From NCBI RefSeq assembly GCF_900115005.1, contig NZ_FOUY01000018.1, forward strand, positions 62,001-126,000: 64,000 nt of DNA, given 5' to 3'. The position numbers and the translations under genes are program-made. The DNA comes from Pseudonocardia ammonioxydans. GTDB lineage: Bacteria > Actinomycetota > Actinomycetes > Mycobacteriales > Pseudonocardiaceae. The notes under the pieces were generated by a model, which worked only from the letters and a program-made list of their open reading frames with translations, searched no databases and was not told the origin of the DNA. Below are positions 43,972 to 53,786 of the stretch, in pieces (position 1 is the first letter of the stretch; the number at the start of each line of letters is the position of its first letter).

Positions 43972-46094
43972 CCCAGCTGACCGACCGGCCCGCCGGCGCC
44001 CCCGGTACGACCCGGGCCGACCTGGGGCGCGCGCTGCTCGCGCCGCGCTCCGTCGCGATCATCGGGGCGTCCGACGACGCCCGGAAGACCACCGCGCGCC
44101 CCTTGCGGTTCCTGCGCGAGGCCGGGTTCACCGGCGGGGTCTACCCGATCAACCCGCGCCGCGAGACCGTGCTCGGTGAGCAGGCCTGGCCCGACATCGC
44201 CTCGCTGCCGGAGGTGCCCGATCACGTCTTCGTCGTGACCGACACCGCGCGGGTGGTCGACGCGGTCCGCGAGTGCGGCGAGGCCGGCGTGCCGCTGGTG
44301 ACCATCCTGTCCGGTGGCTTCGGTGAGGGTGGTCCGGAGGACCGGGAACGGCTGGCCGAGCTGCTCGAGGTCGCCGACACCTACGGCGTGCGCGTCCTCG
44401 GGCCGAACAGCATCGGCGTGGTCAACCCGCGCAACGGCATGCTGCTCACCGCGAACGCCGCGTTCGCCGAGTCCGACCTCCCGGTCGGGCCCTCGTTCGT
44501 GGCGTCCCAGTCCGGCAGTGTCATCGGCGCCCTGATGACCCGGGCGAAGGCCCGCGGGCTCGGCTTCGCCGGGCTGGTCTCCACCGGCTCCGAGGTCGAC
44601 CTGACCCTCGGTGAGATCTGCGAGGCGACCCTCGACGACCCCGAGATCGGCTCGTACACGCTGTTCGTGGAGTCGATGGAGAACGCCGGGCCGCTGGCCC
44701 GGTTCGCCGCGGCTGCCGCCGAGCGGGGCAGGCCGGTCACGGTCTACAAGCTGGGCCGCAGCGACGCCGCCGCCGCGCTGTCGGTCTCGCACACCGGAGC
44801 CCTCGCCGGCGAGGACGACGAGGCCGACGCGTTCTTCCGGGCCTGTGGCTTCGCCCGGGTCGACAACTTCGAGGCGTTGATCGAGGCCGAGGCCCTGCAG
44901 CGCCGGATCGGCAGCCCCGGTGCCACCCGGGCCGACCGGATCGCGGTGATCACCTCCACCGGCGGCGGTGCCGCGATCCTCGTCGACCAGCTCGAGACCC
45001 GCGGCGTGACGGTGGCCCGGCCGAGCCCGGCGGTGTTCGAGCGCCTCGGGGGGCTCGGGCTCGCCGTTGCGGAGAACCTCATCGTCGACCTGACGCTGGC
45101 CGGTACCCGGCACGACCTGGTCCTCGGCGCCCTCGACGTGCTCCGTTCCAGCGGCGAGTTCGACCTGGTGCTCTTCGTGATCGGCTCGTCGGCCCGGCTC
45201 AACCCGGAGCTGGCCGTGCGGGCGATCGCCGAGGCGGCGGGCGACGGCCCGGTCCCGATCGCGGCCTGGGCGCTGCCGGACGCGCTCGACTCGCTGCGGA
45301 TGCTCAACGACGCGGGCGTGCCCGCGTTCCGCACGGCGGAGGCCTGCGCCGAGGCGGTTGCCGCGACCCTGGCCCGCCGCCCGGTCGACCCGCAGGTGCT
45401 GGCCACCCGCGAGCCCGCACCGGCAGCCCGGTCGACCCGCACGCTCGACGAGGCCGCCTCGGCCCGGCTCCTGGGCGAGCTGGGGGTGCGGTTCCCTGCC
45501 GCGACGACCTGCGACGGTTCCGCAACGCCCGCGGCGGGGCAGAGCTACCCCGTCGTGGTGAAGGCGCTGTCGGATCGGCTGCCGCACAAGTCCGACGCCG
45601 GAGCGGTCGTGCTGGGCGTCGGAGACGCGGACGGCCTCGCCGATGCGGTCCGGACGATCCGCACCAATGTCGCCGCGCACGAGCCCACGCTGCAGCTCGA
45701 GCAGTTCCTCGTGCAGGAGATGGTCGACGACACGGTCGTGGAGGCGCTCGTCGGCTACCGGGTGAGTCCGGCGGTGGGGCAGCTGGTCGTGCTCGCGGCC
45801 GGCGGGATCCATGCCGAGCTCTACGAGGACTCCACGCTGCGGCTGGCACCGGTCACCGCGGAGGTGGCCCGGGAGATGATCGAGGAGGTGACCGCGATGA
45901 GGATCGCCCGGGGGTTCCGCGGGGGACCGGTCGGGGACCTCGACGGGCTCGTCGACACCGTCGTCGCGATGTCCCGGCTCGCGGTGACGCACCCCGACGT
46001 GGTCGAGGCCGAGATCAACCCGGTCGCGGTGCGCCCGCGCGGCCGCGGGGCGGTCGCGCTCGACGCACTGGTCCAGCAGGCCGACGAGGCCTGA
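43968..46094 (+). CDS. acyl-CoA synthetase (ADP-forming), fused alpha-beta
   Basis: A 708-aa NDP-forming acyl-CoA ligase. The CoA-binding domain is at about residues 25-125 (SVAIIGASDDARKTTARPL), followed by the succinyl-CoA-ligase-like domain with phospho-His in SVSHTGALAGEDDEADAFF, and a C-terminal ATP-grasp domain from about 490 (YPVVVKALSDRLPHKSDAGAVVLG). It activates an organic acid to its CoA thioester at the cost of ATP to ADP. Overlaps PrpD 2 by ATGA. Likely the entry step for the acid imported by the following transporter. Confidence 0.9.
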   Translation: MTQLTDRPAGAPGTTRADLGRALLAPRSVAIIGASDDARKTTARPLRFLREAGFTGGVYPINPRRETVLGEQAWPDIASLPEVPDHVFVVTDTARVVDAVRECGEAGVPLVTILSGGFGEGGPEDRERLAELLEVADTYGVRVLGPNSIGVVNPRNGMLLTANAAFAESDLPVGPSFVASQSGSVIGALMTRAKARGLGFAGLVSTGSEVDLTLGEICEATLDDPEIGSYTLFVESMENAGPLARFAAAAAERGRPVTVYKLGRSDAAAALSVSHTGALAGEDDEADAFFRACGFARVDNFEALIEAEALQRRIGSPGATRADRIAVITSTGGGAAILVDQLETRGVTVARPSPAVFERLGGLGLAVAENLIVDLTLAGTRHDLVLGALDVLRSSGEFDLVLFVIGSSARLNPELAVRAIAEAAGDGPVPIAAWALPDALDSLRMLNDAGVPAFRTAEACAEAVAATLARRPVDPQVLATREPAPAARSTRTLDEAASARLLGELGVRFPAATTCDGSATPAAGQSYPVVVKALSDRLPHKSDAGAVVLGVGDADGLADAVRTIRTNVAAHEPTLQLEQFLVQEMVDDTVVEALVGYRVSPAVGQLVVLAAGGIHAELYEDSTLRLAPVTAEVAREMIEEVTAMRIARGFRGGPVGDLDGLVDTVVAMSRLAVTHPDVVEAEINPVAVRPRGRGAVALDALVQQADEA

Positions 46095-46138
46095 TCGGCC
46101 CGCCCGACCATGAACCGACACACATCCGAGGACACACC

Positions 46139-47335
46139 ATGGACGTGAAGATCACCGACTTGTCGCTGACCTACGGCGACTTCACCGCGGTCGAGCACCT
46201 GAGTCTCCACATCGAGGACGGCGAGTCCCTGGTGCTGCTCGGGCAGTCGGGCTGCGGCAAGACCAGCACGATGCGGTGCGTCGCCGGGCTGGAGGACCCC
46301 AGCGGGGGCTCGATCAGCATCGGTGGCACGACGGTCTTCGACGCCGCCGCCGGGACCAACGTCGCTCCGAACCGGCGCAACGTCGGGCTGGTGTTCCAGT
46401 CCTACGCCGTCTGGCCGCACATGACGGTCCTGGAGAACGTCTCCTTCCCGCTGCGCATGAAGCGGCGCCCGAAGAAGGAGATCCGGACCCGGGCGCAGGA
46501 GACCCTGGAGCTCGTCGGCCTGGGCCACCTGGCCGACAAGGGTGCGAGCAAGCTCTCCGGTGGCCAGATGCAGCGGGTGGCGCTGGCCCGCAGCCTCGCG
46601 ATGGAACCCAACGTGATGCTGCTCGACGAACCCCTGTCGAACCTCGACGCCCGGCTGCGTGACGACCTGCGCGTCGAGCTGCGACGGCTCCAGCTCGAAC
46701 TCGGGCTCACCAGCATCTACGTCACCCACGACCAGTCCGAGGCACTGGCGCTCGCGGACCGCATCGCGATCATGCAGCACGGACGGATCTCCCAGCTGGC
46801 CACGCCGGTCGAGACCTATCGCAACCCCGCCTCGGCGTCGATCGCCGAGTTCCTCGGGGTCGCGAACATCTTCCGCACCTGTGCGCCGCGGGCGGGGGAG
46901 CACCGGCTGCGCCTGGCCGACCACGCCCTCGAGATCGCGGTCGGGACCGCCGTCCCGGCCGGGGACGACCTGAGCGTCTGCGTGCGCCCGGAACACGTGC
47001 GGCTCGCGACGCAGCCGGGTGCGGGAGCCCCCAACTCCTGGCCGGGCACCGTCGAGGTCAGCGTCTTTCAGGGCTCGTACGCCCGCTGCACCGTCGCGCT
47101 CGACGCCGGACCGAGCCTCGAGGTCCACACGCAGGACGCCACGTTCGTGCCGCGCCAGCACGACCGCGTGCACGTCGAGATCGACCCCGCGCACGTCCAG
47201 GTGCTCCCGCAGGAGGTCGGCCCGGTCGTCGGGGACGGTGTCCGGGACGACGCCGCGCCGGCGGAGCCGGGCGTCGACGACGACCACGGGCGTCGGGTCG
47301 TGGCCCACGCCGCGACGATGTCCGGGGAGGGCTGA
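46139..47335 (+). CDS. ABC transporter ATP-binding protein (FbpC/PotA type)
   Basis: A 398-aa ATPase. Walker A is GQSGCGKT, Q-loop FQSYAVWPHM, signature LSGGQMQR, Walker B VMLLDEPLSNLDARL, H-loop VTHDQSEALAL. A TOBE domain follows from about residue 290 (VRPEHVRLATQ). Energises import with the fused permease 3 bp downstream and the lipoprotein after it. Family members serve iron(III), thiosulfate, polyamines or 2-aminoethylphosphonate; in an acyl-CoA operon an organic acid is likely. Confidence 0.92.
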   Translation: MDVKITDLSLTYGDFTAVEHLSLHIEDGESLVLLGQSGCGKTSTMRCVAGLEDPSGGSISIGGTTVFDAAAGTNVAPNRRNVGLVFQSYAVWPHMTVLENVSFPLRMKRRPKKEIRTRAQETLELVGLGHLADKGASKLSGGQMQRVALARSLAMEPNVMLLDEPLSNLDARLRDDLRVELRRLQLELGLTSIYVTHDQSEALALADRIAIMQHGRISQLATPVETYRNPASASIAEFLGVANIFRTCAPRAGEHRLRLADHALEIAVGTAVPAGDDLSVCVRPEHVRLATQPGAGAPNSWPGTVEVSVFQGSYARCTVALDAGPSLEVHTQDATFVPRQHDRVHVEIDPAHVQVLPQEVGPVVGDGVRDDAAPAEPGVDDDHGRRVVAHAATMSGEG

Positions 47336-47338
47336 GCC

Positions 47339-49096
47339 GTGGCGTTGCTCGACGACCGGCGCCGGGCCCGGGGTGCGGGCGCGGCACCGGCCCGCACCCC
47401 GGGCCCGGCGCGGTCGGCCCGCGGCCGGCGCCGCCGGTGGCTGCCCACCGGGCTGGTCCTGCTCGTGCTGACCGTCCTGATCCTCATCCCGGCCGCGATG
47501 GTGCTGCTCGCCGCGTTCAGCGTGGACGTGCCACGGCCCGGGAACATCACCTGGGACCTGACCGCGGCCAACTTCGGGATCTTCGCCGACCCGCAGACGC
47601 TGCGGGCGTTCCTCAACTCCATGGTGGTCGGTGTCGTGGCGACGGCGCTGGCCTGCCTCATCGGCGCGGCGCTGGCGTTCCTCGCCGCGCGCACCGACAT
47701 CCCGGCGGCGCCGTTCGTGTTCCTGGTCGGCCTGATGCCGATGTTCCTGCCGTCCTACGTCGGCGCGCTCGCCTGGTCGATGCTCGCCGGCCCGAACGCC
47801 GGGCTGCTCAACATCGCGCAGAGCGACCTGGGGACGTCGCTGCCGCTCGACATGTACTCGGTGCCGGGGATGATCTTCGTCTTCGCCCTGTACTACTCGC
47901 CGTACACCTTCCTGATGGTGCACGGGGCGATGTCGCTGATGAGCCCGGACCTCGAGGAGGCCGCCCGGGTGCACGGCGCGAGCTCGCGCCGGATGCTGGG
48001 CCTGGTCTCGTTCCCGCTGGCCACGCCGGCGCTGATCGGCTCGGCGATGCTCACCTTCGTCCTGATCTTCGAGAACTTCCCGGTCGCCCAGGTGCTGGGC
48101 ACCCCGGGCGGCGTCGACACCCTGCCGACACTGATCTTCCGGCTGCTCAACACCAGCCCGTCGCGCGGTAACGAGAGCGCGGCCATCGCGGTCGTGCTCG
48201 TCGGGGTCGTGCTGCTGGCCACCTGGCTGCAGCAGCGGATGCTGGCCAAGCGGTCGTTCACCACGGTCACCGGCAAGGGTGTCCGCCAGAAGAAGGTCGC
48301 CCTGGGCCGGGCCCGGATCCCGCTGTTCCTCGGCGTCCTGGTCTTCTTCTTCCTGTCCATCGTGCTGCCGGTGCTGGCGCTCGTGGTGGTCTCCGGGCAG
48401 AGCTCCCCGTACATGTCGTCCCTGAGCGAGCTCGCCGAGCCGGGCGGTCTCGACTTCAGCTCGTTCGCCGACGTCCTGGGCTCCTCGAGCTTCCGGGAGG
48501 CGACGTGGCACAGCCTGGTCGTCGGGGTGTGCGCGGCGGGCGCGGGCGTCGTGCTGGCATTCCTGTGCAGCTACGTCGTCTACCGCACCAAGGCGTCCGG
48601 CCGATCGCTGGTCGAGGGCGTGTCGATGGTGCCGCTGGCGCTGCCGGCAGTGGTGCTCGGCATGGGGCTGCTGTGGACCTGGCTGGTCATGCCGGTCCCG
48701 CTCTACGGCACCCTCGCGGTCCTGGTCGTCGCGTTCCTCGCGGTGCAGGCCCCGCAGGGCTTCCGAGGCGTCTCCTCCTCGATCCTCGCCACGGACCGCG
48801 ACCTCGAGGACTCCGCGGTCATGCTCGGCGCCTCCCGGGGCCGCGCGGTGACGAGCGTGACGGTGCCCCTGATGAAGGTCGGGCTGCTGTCGACGTTCCT
48901 GCTGCTGCTCATGCTCAGCATGCGTGAGCTCACCGTGCCGCTGTTCCTCTACACCAGCGACACCGAGATCCTCTCGATCGCGATCTACGACGCGTTCGAG
49001 AACGGCGGCGCGCTCCAGGAGGCGGCCGCGATGAGCGTCATCTACACCGCCTTCATGTTCGTCCTGTCCTACATCCCCCGCCGCCTCGCGCGGTAG
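47339..49096 (+). CDS. fused ABC permease (FbpB/AfuB type)
   Basis: A 585-aa permease with about 12 hydrophobic helices and two BPD permease halves. Each has an EAA-type coupling loop: LEEAARVHGASSRRMLGLVSFPLATPAL in the first half, LEDSAVMLGASRGRAVTSVTVPLMK in the second. The basic N-terminal 35 residues are cytoplasmic. GTG start. The duplicated layout is typical of iron-type importers, but the catabolic neighbours point to an organic-acid ligand. Confidence 0.9.
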   Translation: MALLDDRRRARGAGAAPARTPGPARSARGRRRRWLPTGLVLLVLTVLILIPAAMVLLAAFSVDVPRPGNITWDLTAANFGIFADPQTLRAFLNSMVVGVVATALACLIGAALAFLAARTDIPAAPFVFLVGLMPMFLPSYVGALAWSMLAGPNAGLLNIAQSDLGTSLPLDMYSVPGMIFVFALYYSPYTFLMVHGAMSLMSPDLEEAARVHGASSRRMLGLVSFPLATPALIGSAMLTFVLIFENFPVAQVLGTPGGVDTLPTLIFRLLNTSPSRGNESAAIAVVLVGVVLLATWLQQRMLAKRSFTTVTGKGVRQKKVALGRARIPLFLGVLVFFFLSIVLPVLALVVVSGQSSPYMSSLSELAEPGGLDFSSFADVLGSSSFREATWHSLVVGVCAAGAGVVLAFLCSYVVYRTKASGRSLVEGVSMVPLALPAVVLGMGLLWTWLVMPVPLYGTLAVLVVAFLAVQAPQGFRGVSSSILATDRDLEDSAVMLGASRGRAVTSVTVPLMKVGLLSTFLLLLMLSMRELTVPLFLYTSDTEILSIAIYDAFENGGALQEAAAMSVIYTAFMFVLSYIPRRLAR

Positions 49097-49107
49097 TTCC
49101 CCCCCCC

Positions 49108-49128
49108 GCGGACGACAGCGTCGTCCGC
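49108..49128 (+). promoter_or_regulatory. intercistronic hairpin between permease and binding protein
   Basis: GCGGACGAC-AGC-GTCGTCCGC, a perfect 9-bp stem, preceded by a run of nine C (49099-49107). Such stem-loops before binding-protein genes can stabilise the distal mRNA and raise binding-protein output; here that is inference. Confidence 0.5.
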
Positions 49129-49149
49129 TCTCAGCAAAGGAGCTGACCC

Positions 49150-50283
49150 ATGAAGCGGACACGCCTGAGTGTCCTGGCCGCCACACTCACCGCGGGCAGC
49201 CTGCTCCTCGCAGGCTGCGGCGGAGCGGGCGCCGCCGACGCCACCACGGAGGAGATGCTCGCGCTCCCCGCCGTCGACGACGCCAACGGGCTGGTCGTCG
49301 ACGGCGAACAGGTCGCCGACGCGAGCCTGCTCGAGGCCGCCCGCGACGACACGCTCGTCTGGTTCACCGGGTCGGGCAGCGAGAGCGCCGAGCTCACCGC
49401 CGACCGGTTCACCGCCGAGACCGGGGTCGAGGTCGAGGTGACCCGGATGCCGTCGGCGAAGCTGAACGAGCGGGTGCCGAGCGAGGCGGGCGCGGGACGG
49501 CTGTCCGCCGGCGTCGTGACCGTCACCGACCCGATGATCGCCGAAGGGCTCGAGGACAACGGCGTCTACGTGCCCTACACCGAGATGCCGACTCACGACA
49601 CCCTGGCCGGGACGAAGGACGTGCAGTGGGCCGACGGCGCCTACTACACGTCGTACTACTCGGCCTACGCCTTCGCCTACAACACCCAGGCGGTCGATGC
49701 CGCCGCCGTGCCGACCAGCTGGGACGACCTGCTCGACCCGAGGTGGAAGGGCCGGATGGGGGTCGTCAACGCCGGTGCGGGTGGCACCGTCCAGGGCCTC
49801 GCCGCATTCCAGGAGCAGGTCATGGGCCCGGACTACTGGGGCGGTCTGGCGGCCCAGGATCCGCGCTTCTTCGACACGACGTCCGTGCAGCTCGAGTCCC
49901 TCGCGCGCGGCGAGATCGACATTGCGACCGCCGGCTTCAACAGCACCTACGGTGCCGAGCTGTCCGGGGCACCCATCAAGCTCGTGGTGCCGGAGGAAGG
50001 CGTGTCCGGCACGTTCAACATGCAGGGCCTGACCAGCGCCGGCCAGGACAGTCCGGCCGCGAAGCTGTTCATGAACTGGACCTGGTCGAAGTCGGGCCAG
50101 CAGTTCGCCGCCGCGCAGGGCTTCATCGGAGCGCGAACCGACATCGAGCAGTGGCCGACCGGCCAGTACCGGCTCCCGAAGGCCGACGATCCCAGCTTCG
50201 TCGTCTACTCCCCGCAGGAGGCGGCGGCGCAGGGTGCCGACGTCGTCCGGCGCTGGAACGCGGCGTTCGGGTTCAACGGCTGA
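49150..50283 (+). CDS. extracellular substrate-binding lipoprotein
   Basis: A 377-aa type 2 periplasmic-binding-protein fold of the iron(III)/AfuA group. The signal peptide MKRTRLSVLAATLTAGSL is followed by lipobox LLAGC, so the Cys at residue 22 should be lipidated. The mature part includes WFTGSGSESAELTADRFTAETGVEV, YYSAYAFAYNTQ and WDDLLDPRWKGRMG. It captures the ligand for the ABC importer. AAGGAG precedes ATG. Last gene of the plus-strand operon. Confidence 0.92.
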   Translation: MKRTRLSVLAATLTAGSLLLAGCGGAGAADATTEEMLALPAVDDANGLVVDGEQVADASLLEAARDDTLVWFTGSGSESAELTADRFTAETGVEVEVTRMPSAKLNERVPSEAGAGRLSAGVVTVTDPMIAEGLEDNGVYVPYTEMPTHDTLAGTKDVQWADGAYYTSYYSAYAFAYNTQAVDAAAVPTSWDDLLDPRWKGRMGVVNAGAGGTVQGLAAFQEQVMGPDYWGGLAAQDPRFFDTTSVQLESLARGEIDIATAGFNSTYGAELSGAPIKLVVPEEGVSGTFNMQGLTSAGQDSPAAKLFMNWTWSKSGQQFAAAQGFIGARTDIEQWPTGQYRLPKADDPSFVVYSPQEAAAQGADVVRRWNAAFGFNG

Positions 50284-50306
50284 CCCGCAGGAGAGAATCC
50301 CTGACC

Positions 50307-50338
50307 GACGCCTCCGGTTCCGTCGAACCGGAGGCGTC
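50307..50338. terminator. strong bidirectional terminator
   Basis: GACGCCTCCGGTTC, loop CGTC, GAACCGGAGGCGTC: a perfect 14-bp stem with 4-base loop between the convergent binding-protein and MaoC genes. It closes both operons of the regulon. Confidence 0.85.
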
Positions 50339-50357
50339 CGGCGTTCTGCCGGGCGGT

Positions 50358-50828
50358 TCAGTCGAGCAGCAGCAGCGACAGCTTGCGGGCCACACAGGCC
50401 GGTCGCCGGGAGTCCTCGAGCTCGACGGTGACGTCGATCGCCACGAGGACCCCGCCGGTCCGCGGCTCGGTGCTCGCGATGGTGGCGCGCAGCCGTACCC
50501 GGGAGCCGGACGGGACCGGAGCGGGGAAGCGCACCCGGTCCATCCCGTAGTTGAGCCGTGCGGAACCGAGCTCGAGACGGTAGAGGTCCCCGGCCAGCGA
50601 GGAGATCAGGGACAGCGTCAGCTGACCGTGCGCGATGGTGGTTCCGTGCGGCCCGGCAGCGGCCCGTGCGGGGTCGACGTGGATCCACTGGTGGTCACCG
50701 CTCGCCGCGGCGAAGGTGTCGATCCGGTCCTGGTCGACGACGAACCACGGCCCCGGGCCGAGCTCGACGCCGACGGCGGCATCGAGCTCGGCCGGGGTGG
50801 CGACCACGAGCGGCCGCGTGGTGGTCAC
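50358..50828 (-). CDS. MaoC-like hot-dog dehydratase
   Basis: A 156-aa hot-dog-fold protein. The hydratase-2 motif is visible as [30 protein letters not shown] (catalytic Asp and His) at about residues 38-68. Hydrates or dehydrates enoyl-/3-hydroxyacyl-CoA. GTG at 50828 overlaps the thiolase stop by 4 bp. Last gene of the four-gene minus-strand operon. Confidence 0.88.
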   Translation of the reverse strand: MTTTRPLVVATPAELDAAVGVELGPGPWFVVDQDRIDTFAAASGDHQWIHVDPARAAAGPHGTTIAHGQLTLSLISSLAGDLYRLELGSARLNYGMDRVRFPAPVPSGSRVRLRATIASTEPRTGGVLVAIDVTVELEDSRRPACVARKLSLLLLD

Positions 50829-52042
50829 GCGGGCACCCGCTCCAGGACGGCGGCCAGGCCCTGTCCGCCACCGATGCACAGCGTGGCGAGCCCGTAACGC
50901 CCCGCACGCCGGTCGAGCTCGCGGGCGAGCGAGCCGACCAGCCGGGTGCCGGTGGCGCCGACCGGGTGGCCGAGCGAGATGCCCGAGCCGTGCACGTTGA
51001 CCCGCTCCCGGTCGTCGGCGCCGAAGCCCCACTCGCGCAGCACGGCCAGCGCCTGCGCGGCGAAGGCCTCGTTGAGCTCGACGAGGTCGATGTCGGACAG
51101 CTTCAGCCCGGCCCGCTCCAGGGCGAGTGCGCTCGCCGGGACCGGTCCGATCCCCATGGTGCGGGGCGGCACGCCGGCGACCGCCCACGAGACCACCCGC
51201 ACCAGGGGGCGCAGCCCGAGCTGCTCGGCGCGTTCCGGGGTGGTCACCAGGCACATCGCGGCGGCATCGTTCTGCCCGCTGGAGTTGCCTGCGGTCACGG
51301 TCGCGCCGTGGATCGTGCGGCCCAGGACCGGGCGCAGGGCTCCCAGCGACTCCATCGAGGTGTCGCGGCGGGGATGCTCGTCGGTGTCGACGACGGTCTC
51401 GGTGCCGCGGCGGCCGGGAACCGTCGTCGGCACGATCTCGTCGCCGAACACCCCGGAATCCTGGGCGGCGACCGCCCGGCGGTGCGATTCGACCGCCAGT
51501 GCGTCCTGCTCCTCGCGGCCGATGCCGTACTCGGCGCGGAGGTTCTCGGCGGTCTCGAGCATGCCGCCGGGCACCGGGTAGCCGGGGCCACCGGCGGTCT
51601 CCCGGGCGCGGGCCAGCCCGTCGTGCATGGTCATGCCGCCGCGGGCGGCGCCCCAGCGGGCATCGGTGGTGTAGAAGGCCACGTTGCTCATCGACTCGGT
51701 GCCCCCGGCGACGACGAGGGACGCGGCTCCGGTCTGCACCGTCATCGCGGCGTTGAGCACGGCCTGCAGGCCGGAACCGCAACGCCGGTCGAGCTGCTGG
51801 CCGGGCACCTCGACCGGGAGGCCCGCGGTCAGCGACACCACCCGCCCGATCGCGGGTGCCTCGCTGCTCGGGTTGCAGTGGCCGAGGATGACGTCGTCCA
51901 CGGCCTCGCCGGGGACACCCGTGCGAGCGAGCAGCTCGCGCAGCACGGTGGTGCCCAGGTCGACCGCGCTGAGTGGCTTCAGCACACCGCCGTACCTGCC
52001 GATCGGGGTCCGCAGGGGTTCGCAGATCACGGCGTCGGGCAC
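50825..52042 (-). CDS. thiolase (acetyl-CoA C-acyltransferase)
   Basis: A 405-aa thiolase. The nucleophile is Cys88 in [10 protein letters not shown]. Other catalytic elements are [13 protein letters not shown] (His) and CIGGGQG (second Cys). Cleaves 3-oxoacyl-CoA to acetyl- or propionyl-CoA plus a shortened acyl-CoA. The 70-bp gap before it (52043-52112) contains a twice-repeated 15-mer TGTCGAAGCGGTGGG, in no gene. Confidence 0.92.
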   Translation of the reverse strand: MPDAVICEPLRTPIGRYGGVLKPLSAVDLGTTVLRELLARTGVPGEAVDDVILGHCNPSSEAPAIGRVVSLTAGLPVEVPGQQLDRRCGSGLQAVLNAAMTVQTGAASLVVAGGTESMSNVAFYTTDARWGAARGGMTMHDGLARARETAGGPGYPVPGGMLETAENLRAEYGIGREEQDALAVESHRRAVAAQDSGVFGDEIVPTTVPGRRGTETVVDTDEHPRRDTSMESLGALRPVLGRTIHGATVTAGNSSGQNDAAAMCLVTTPERAEQLGLRPLVRVVSWAVAGVPPRTMGIGPVPASALALERAGLKLSDIDLVELNEAFAAQALAVLREWGFGADDRERVNVHGSGISLGHPVGATGTRLVGSLARELDRRAGRYGLATLCIGGGQGLAAVLERVPA

Positions 52043-52112
52043 GGGTCCTCCAGGGCGGTGTCGAAGCGGTGGGTGTCGAAGCGGTGGGCGGGGAGCTCTC
52101 CGGGCGCGCAGC

Positions 52113-52856
52113 TCACATGAACCGTCCCCCGGTGACCTCGGCGGTCGTCCCGGTCATGTACGACGACAACGACGACGCGTAGAACAGCGCCACGTTCGCG
52201 ACCTCGTCGACCTCGCCCACCCGCTGCATGGGGATCTCGGACATCTTCTGGTCCCAGGCCTTCTGCGGCATCGCCTCGGTCATCGCGGACCGGATCAGGC
52301 CGGGCTGGATGGCGTTGACGCGCACGCCGTGGTGCGCCATCTCCTTGGCGGCGGCCTTGGTGAGCCCCACGATGCCGGCCTTCGCAGCCGAGTAGTTGGT
52401 CTGCCCGACCATCCCGACCTTGCCGGACAGCGAGCTGATGTTCACGATCGCTCCCGACTTCTGCTGCCGCATGTGGGCGGCGGCGAGGCGCGTGCCGTTC
52501 CAGCTGCCCTTGAGATGCACCTGCAGGACCAGGTCGAAGTCCTCCTCCGACATGGTCCGCATCGTGGCGTCCCGGGTGATGCCGGCGTTGTTCACGAACA
52601 CGTCCAGCGAACCGAACGTCGCGACGGCGGCGTCGATCAGCGCCTGCACGTCTGCGGCGGAGACCACGTCGCAGCGCACGCCCAGGGCGACGCCATCGCC
52701 GCCCAGTTCCTCGGCGGCGGCCTGGGCGGCGGCCTCGTCGAGGTCGCCGAGCACGACACGGGCGCCGTGCGCGACGTAGGTGCGGGCGATGGCGAGCCCG
52801 ATGCCCTGGGCCCCGCCGGTGATGACGGCGGTGTGGCCCTCCAGCAGGCTGGTCAT
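52113..52856 (-). CDS. SDR-family 3-hydroxyacyl dehydrogenase (FabG-like)
   Basis: A 247-aa [12 protein letters not shown] at strand 2 end (LGDLDE, NAD type), NNAGIT, NISSLSG and [11 protein letters not shown]. In this operon it fits oxidation of a 3-hydroxyacyl-CoA. Two starts compete. ATG at 52856 has AGAAGGGA nearby and gives a standard FabG length. ATG at 52925 overlaps the crotonase stop by ATGA but adds a 23-residue Pro/Arg-rich extension. The shorter form is preferred. Confidence 0.87.
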   Translation of the reverse strand: MTSLLEGHTAVITGGAQGIGLAIARTYVAHGARVVLGDLDEAAAQAAAEELGGDGVALGVRCDVVSAADVQALIDAAVATFGSLDVFVNNAGITRDATMRTMSEEDFDLVLQVHLKGSWNGTRLAAAHMRQQKSGAIVNISSLSGKVGMVGQTNYSAAKAGIVGLTKAAAKEMAHHGVRVNAIQPGLIRSAMTEAMPQKAWDQKMSEIPMQRVGEVDEVANVALFYASSLSSYMTGTTAEVTGGRFM

Positions 52857-52921
52857 GTGCGGTCCCTTCTCCTGATCCGGATCGGTCGTGTCGGGTCGCC
52901 GGACGGGTTCCGGCGGCCGGG

Positions 52922-53698
52922 TCATGCGAATCGGGGGCGCCGCCGTTCGGCGAAGGCGGCACGCCCCTCGGCGGCATCGCGCCCGTGCCCGGCGAGGGAG
53001 ACGGCCATCCGCTCGGTGGCGAGGAAGTCCGAGAGACCGCCGCTGCCGGTGGTCTGGAGCCGTTTCGTGAGTGCGTTGGACTCGCGCGGTCCGGCAGCCA
53101 GCCGCTGTGCGATCGTCCGTGCCTGCGCTGTGGCAGACCCCGCGGGTACGAGGTCACTGACCAGCCCGGCTGTCGCGGCCTCCGGGGCGTCGAGCCGCTC
53201 GCCGAGCAACAGGTGCTTCGCCGCACGCTGCGCTCCGAGCCGGCGCGGAAGGTGGTAAGCGGTGCCACCGTCGGCGGTCAGCCCGCGCTCGGCGAACGGC
53301 GCGCAGAAGAAGGCGTCCTCTGCGGCGACGACGAGATCACACGCCAGCACCAGCCCCCAGGCGGCGCCGACCGCGTACCCCTCGACCGCGGCGACCACGA
53401 TCACGTCCGAGTGCACGATCTCCTCGATGACCGTGTGGACGAGGGCGAGCCGCGAGGCGGCCCCGAACAGGCCGTCGTGCGCGGTGGGCATCGAACCGAC
53501 GTCCCCGCCGGAGGAGAAGTAGCTGTCACCGCCGGTGAGCACGATCGCGGCGTCTCCCCGCGCCGCGGCGTCGCGGATGCCGTCGAGCAACAGATCCAGC
53601 AGGGCGTGGTCGAGGGCGTTCCGGCGGTGTGGGCGGTTCAGCTGGAGGGTCGTCACGCCGGCAGCGGCATCGACGATGAGCGGCTGGGGTGACGACAT
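52922..53698 (-). CDS. enoyl-CoA hydratase/isomerase family protein
   Basis: A 258-aa crotonase: [19 protein letters not shown] is the oxyanion-hole segment, [35 protein letters not shown] the second active-site segment. First gene of the minus-strand operon (crotonase, SDR, thiolase, MaoC), which together can carry out the hydration, oxidation and thiolysis steps of beta-oxidation. A GntR-type site abuts the start codon, and TATAAA just upstream of ATG suggests a leaderless transcript. Confidence 0.9.
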   Translation of the reverse strand: MSSPQPLIVDAAAGVTTLQLNRPHRRNALDHALLDLLLDGIRDAAARGDAAIVLTGGDSYFSSGGDVGSMPTAHDGLFGAASRLALVHTVIEEIVHSDVIVVAAVEGYAVGAAWGLVLACDLVVAAEDAFFCAPFAERGLTADGGTAYHLPRRLGAQRAAKHLLLGERLDAPEAATAGLVSDLVPAGSATAQARTIAQRLAAGPRESNALTKRLQTTGSGGLSDFLATERMAVSLAGHGRDAAEGRAAFAERRRPRFA

Positions 53699-53713
53699 AA
53701 TTTATAGAATGTA
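53696..53713. promoter_or_regulatory. second GntR-type operator
   Basis: CATAATTTATAGAATGTA shares the 10-bp core TTTATAGAAT plus TA with the operator at 39762-39779. It overlaps the crotonase start codon, so binding would block a leaderless promoter there. Confidence 0.55.
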
Positions 53714-53786
53714 GCAGAGCGGGGGTCGAGAGTGGATGTCCGAGCGCCGTCCGGCGACGACCTGCACCGAGGCACCGGTGCGGTGG

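Noticed and set aside
45821-49186. 1121-codon minus-strand open frame
   Set aside because: Antisense shadow of the ABC transporter genes; composition dominated by Gln/Arg/His/Gly from complementary GC codons.
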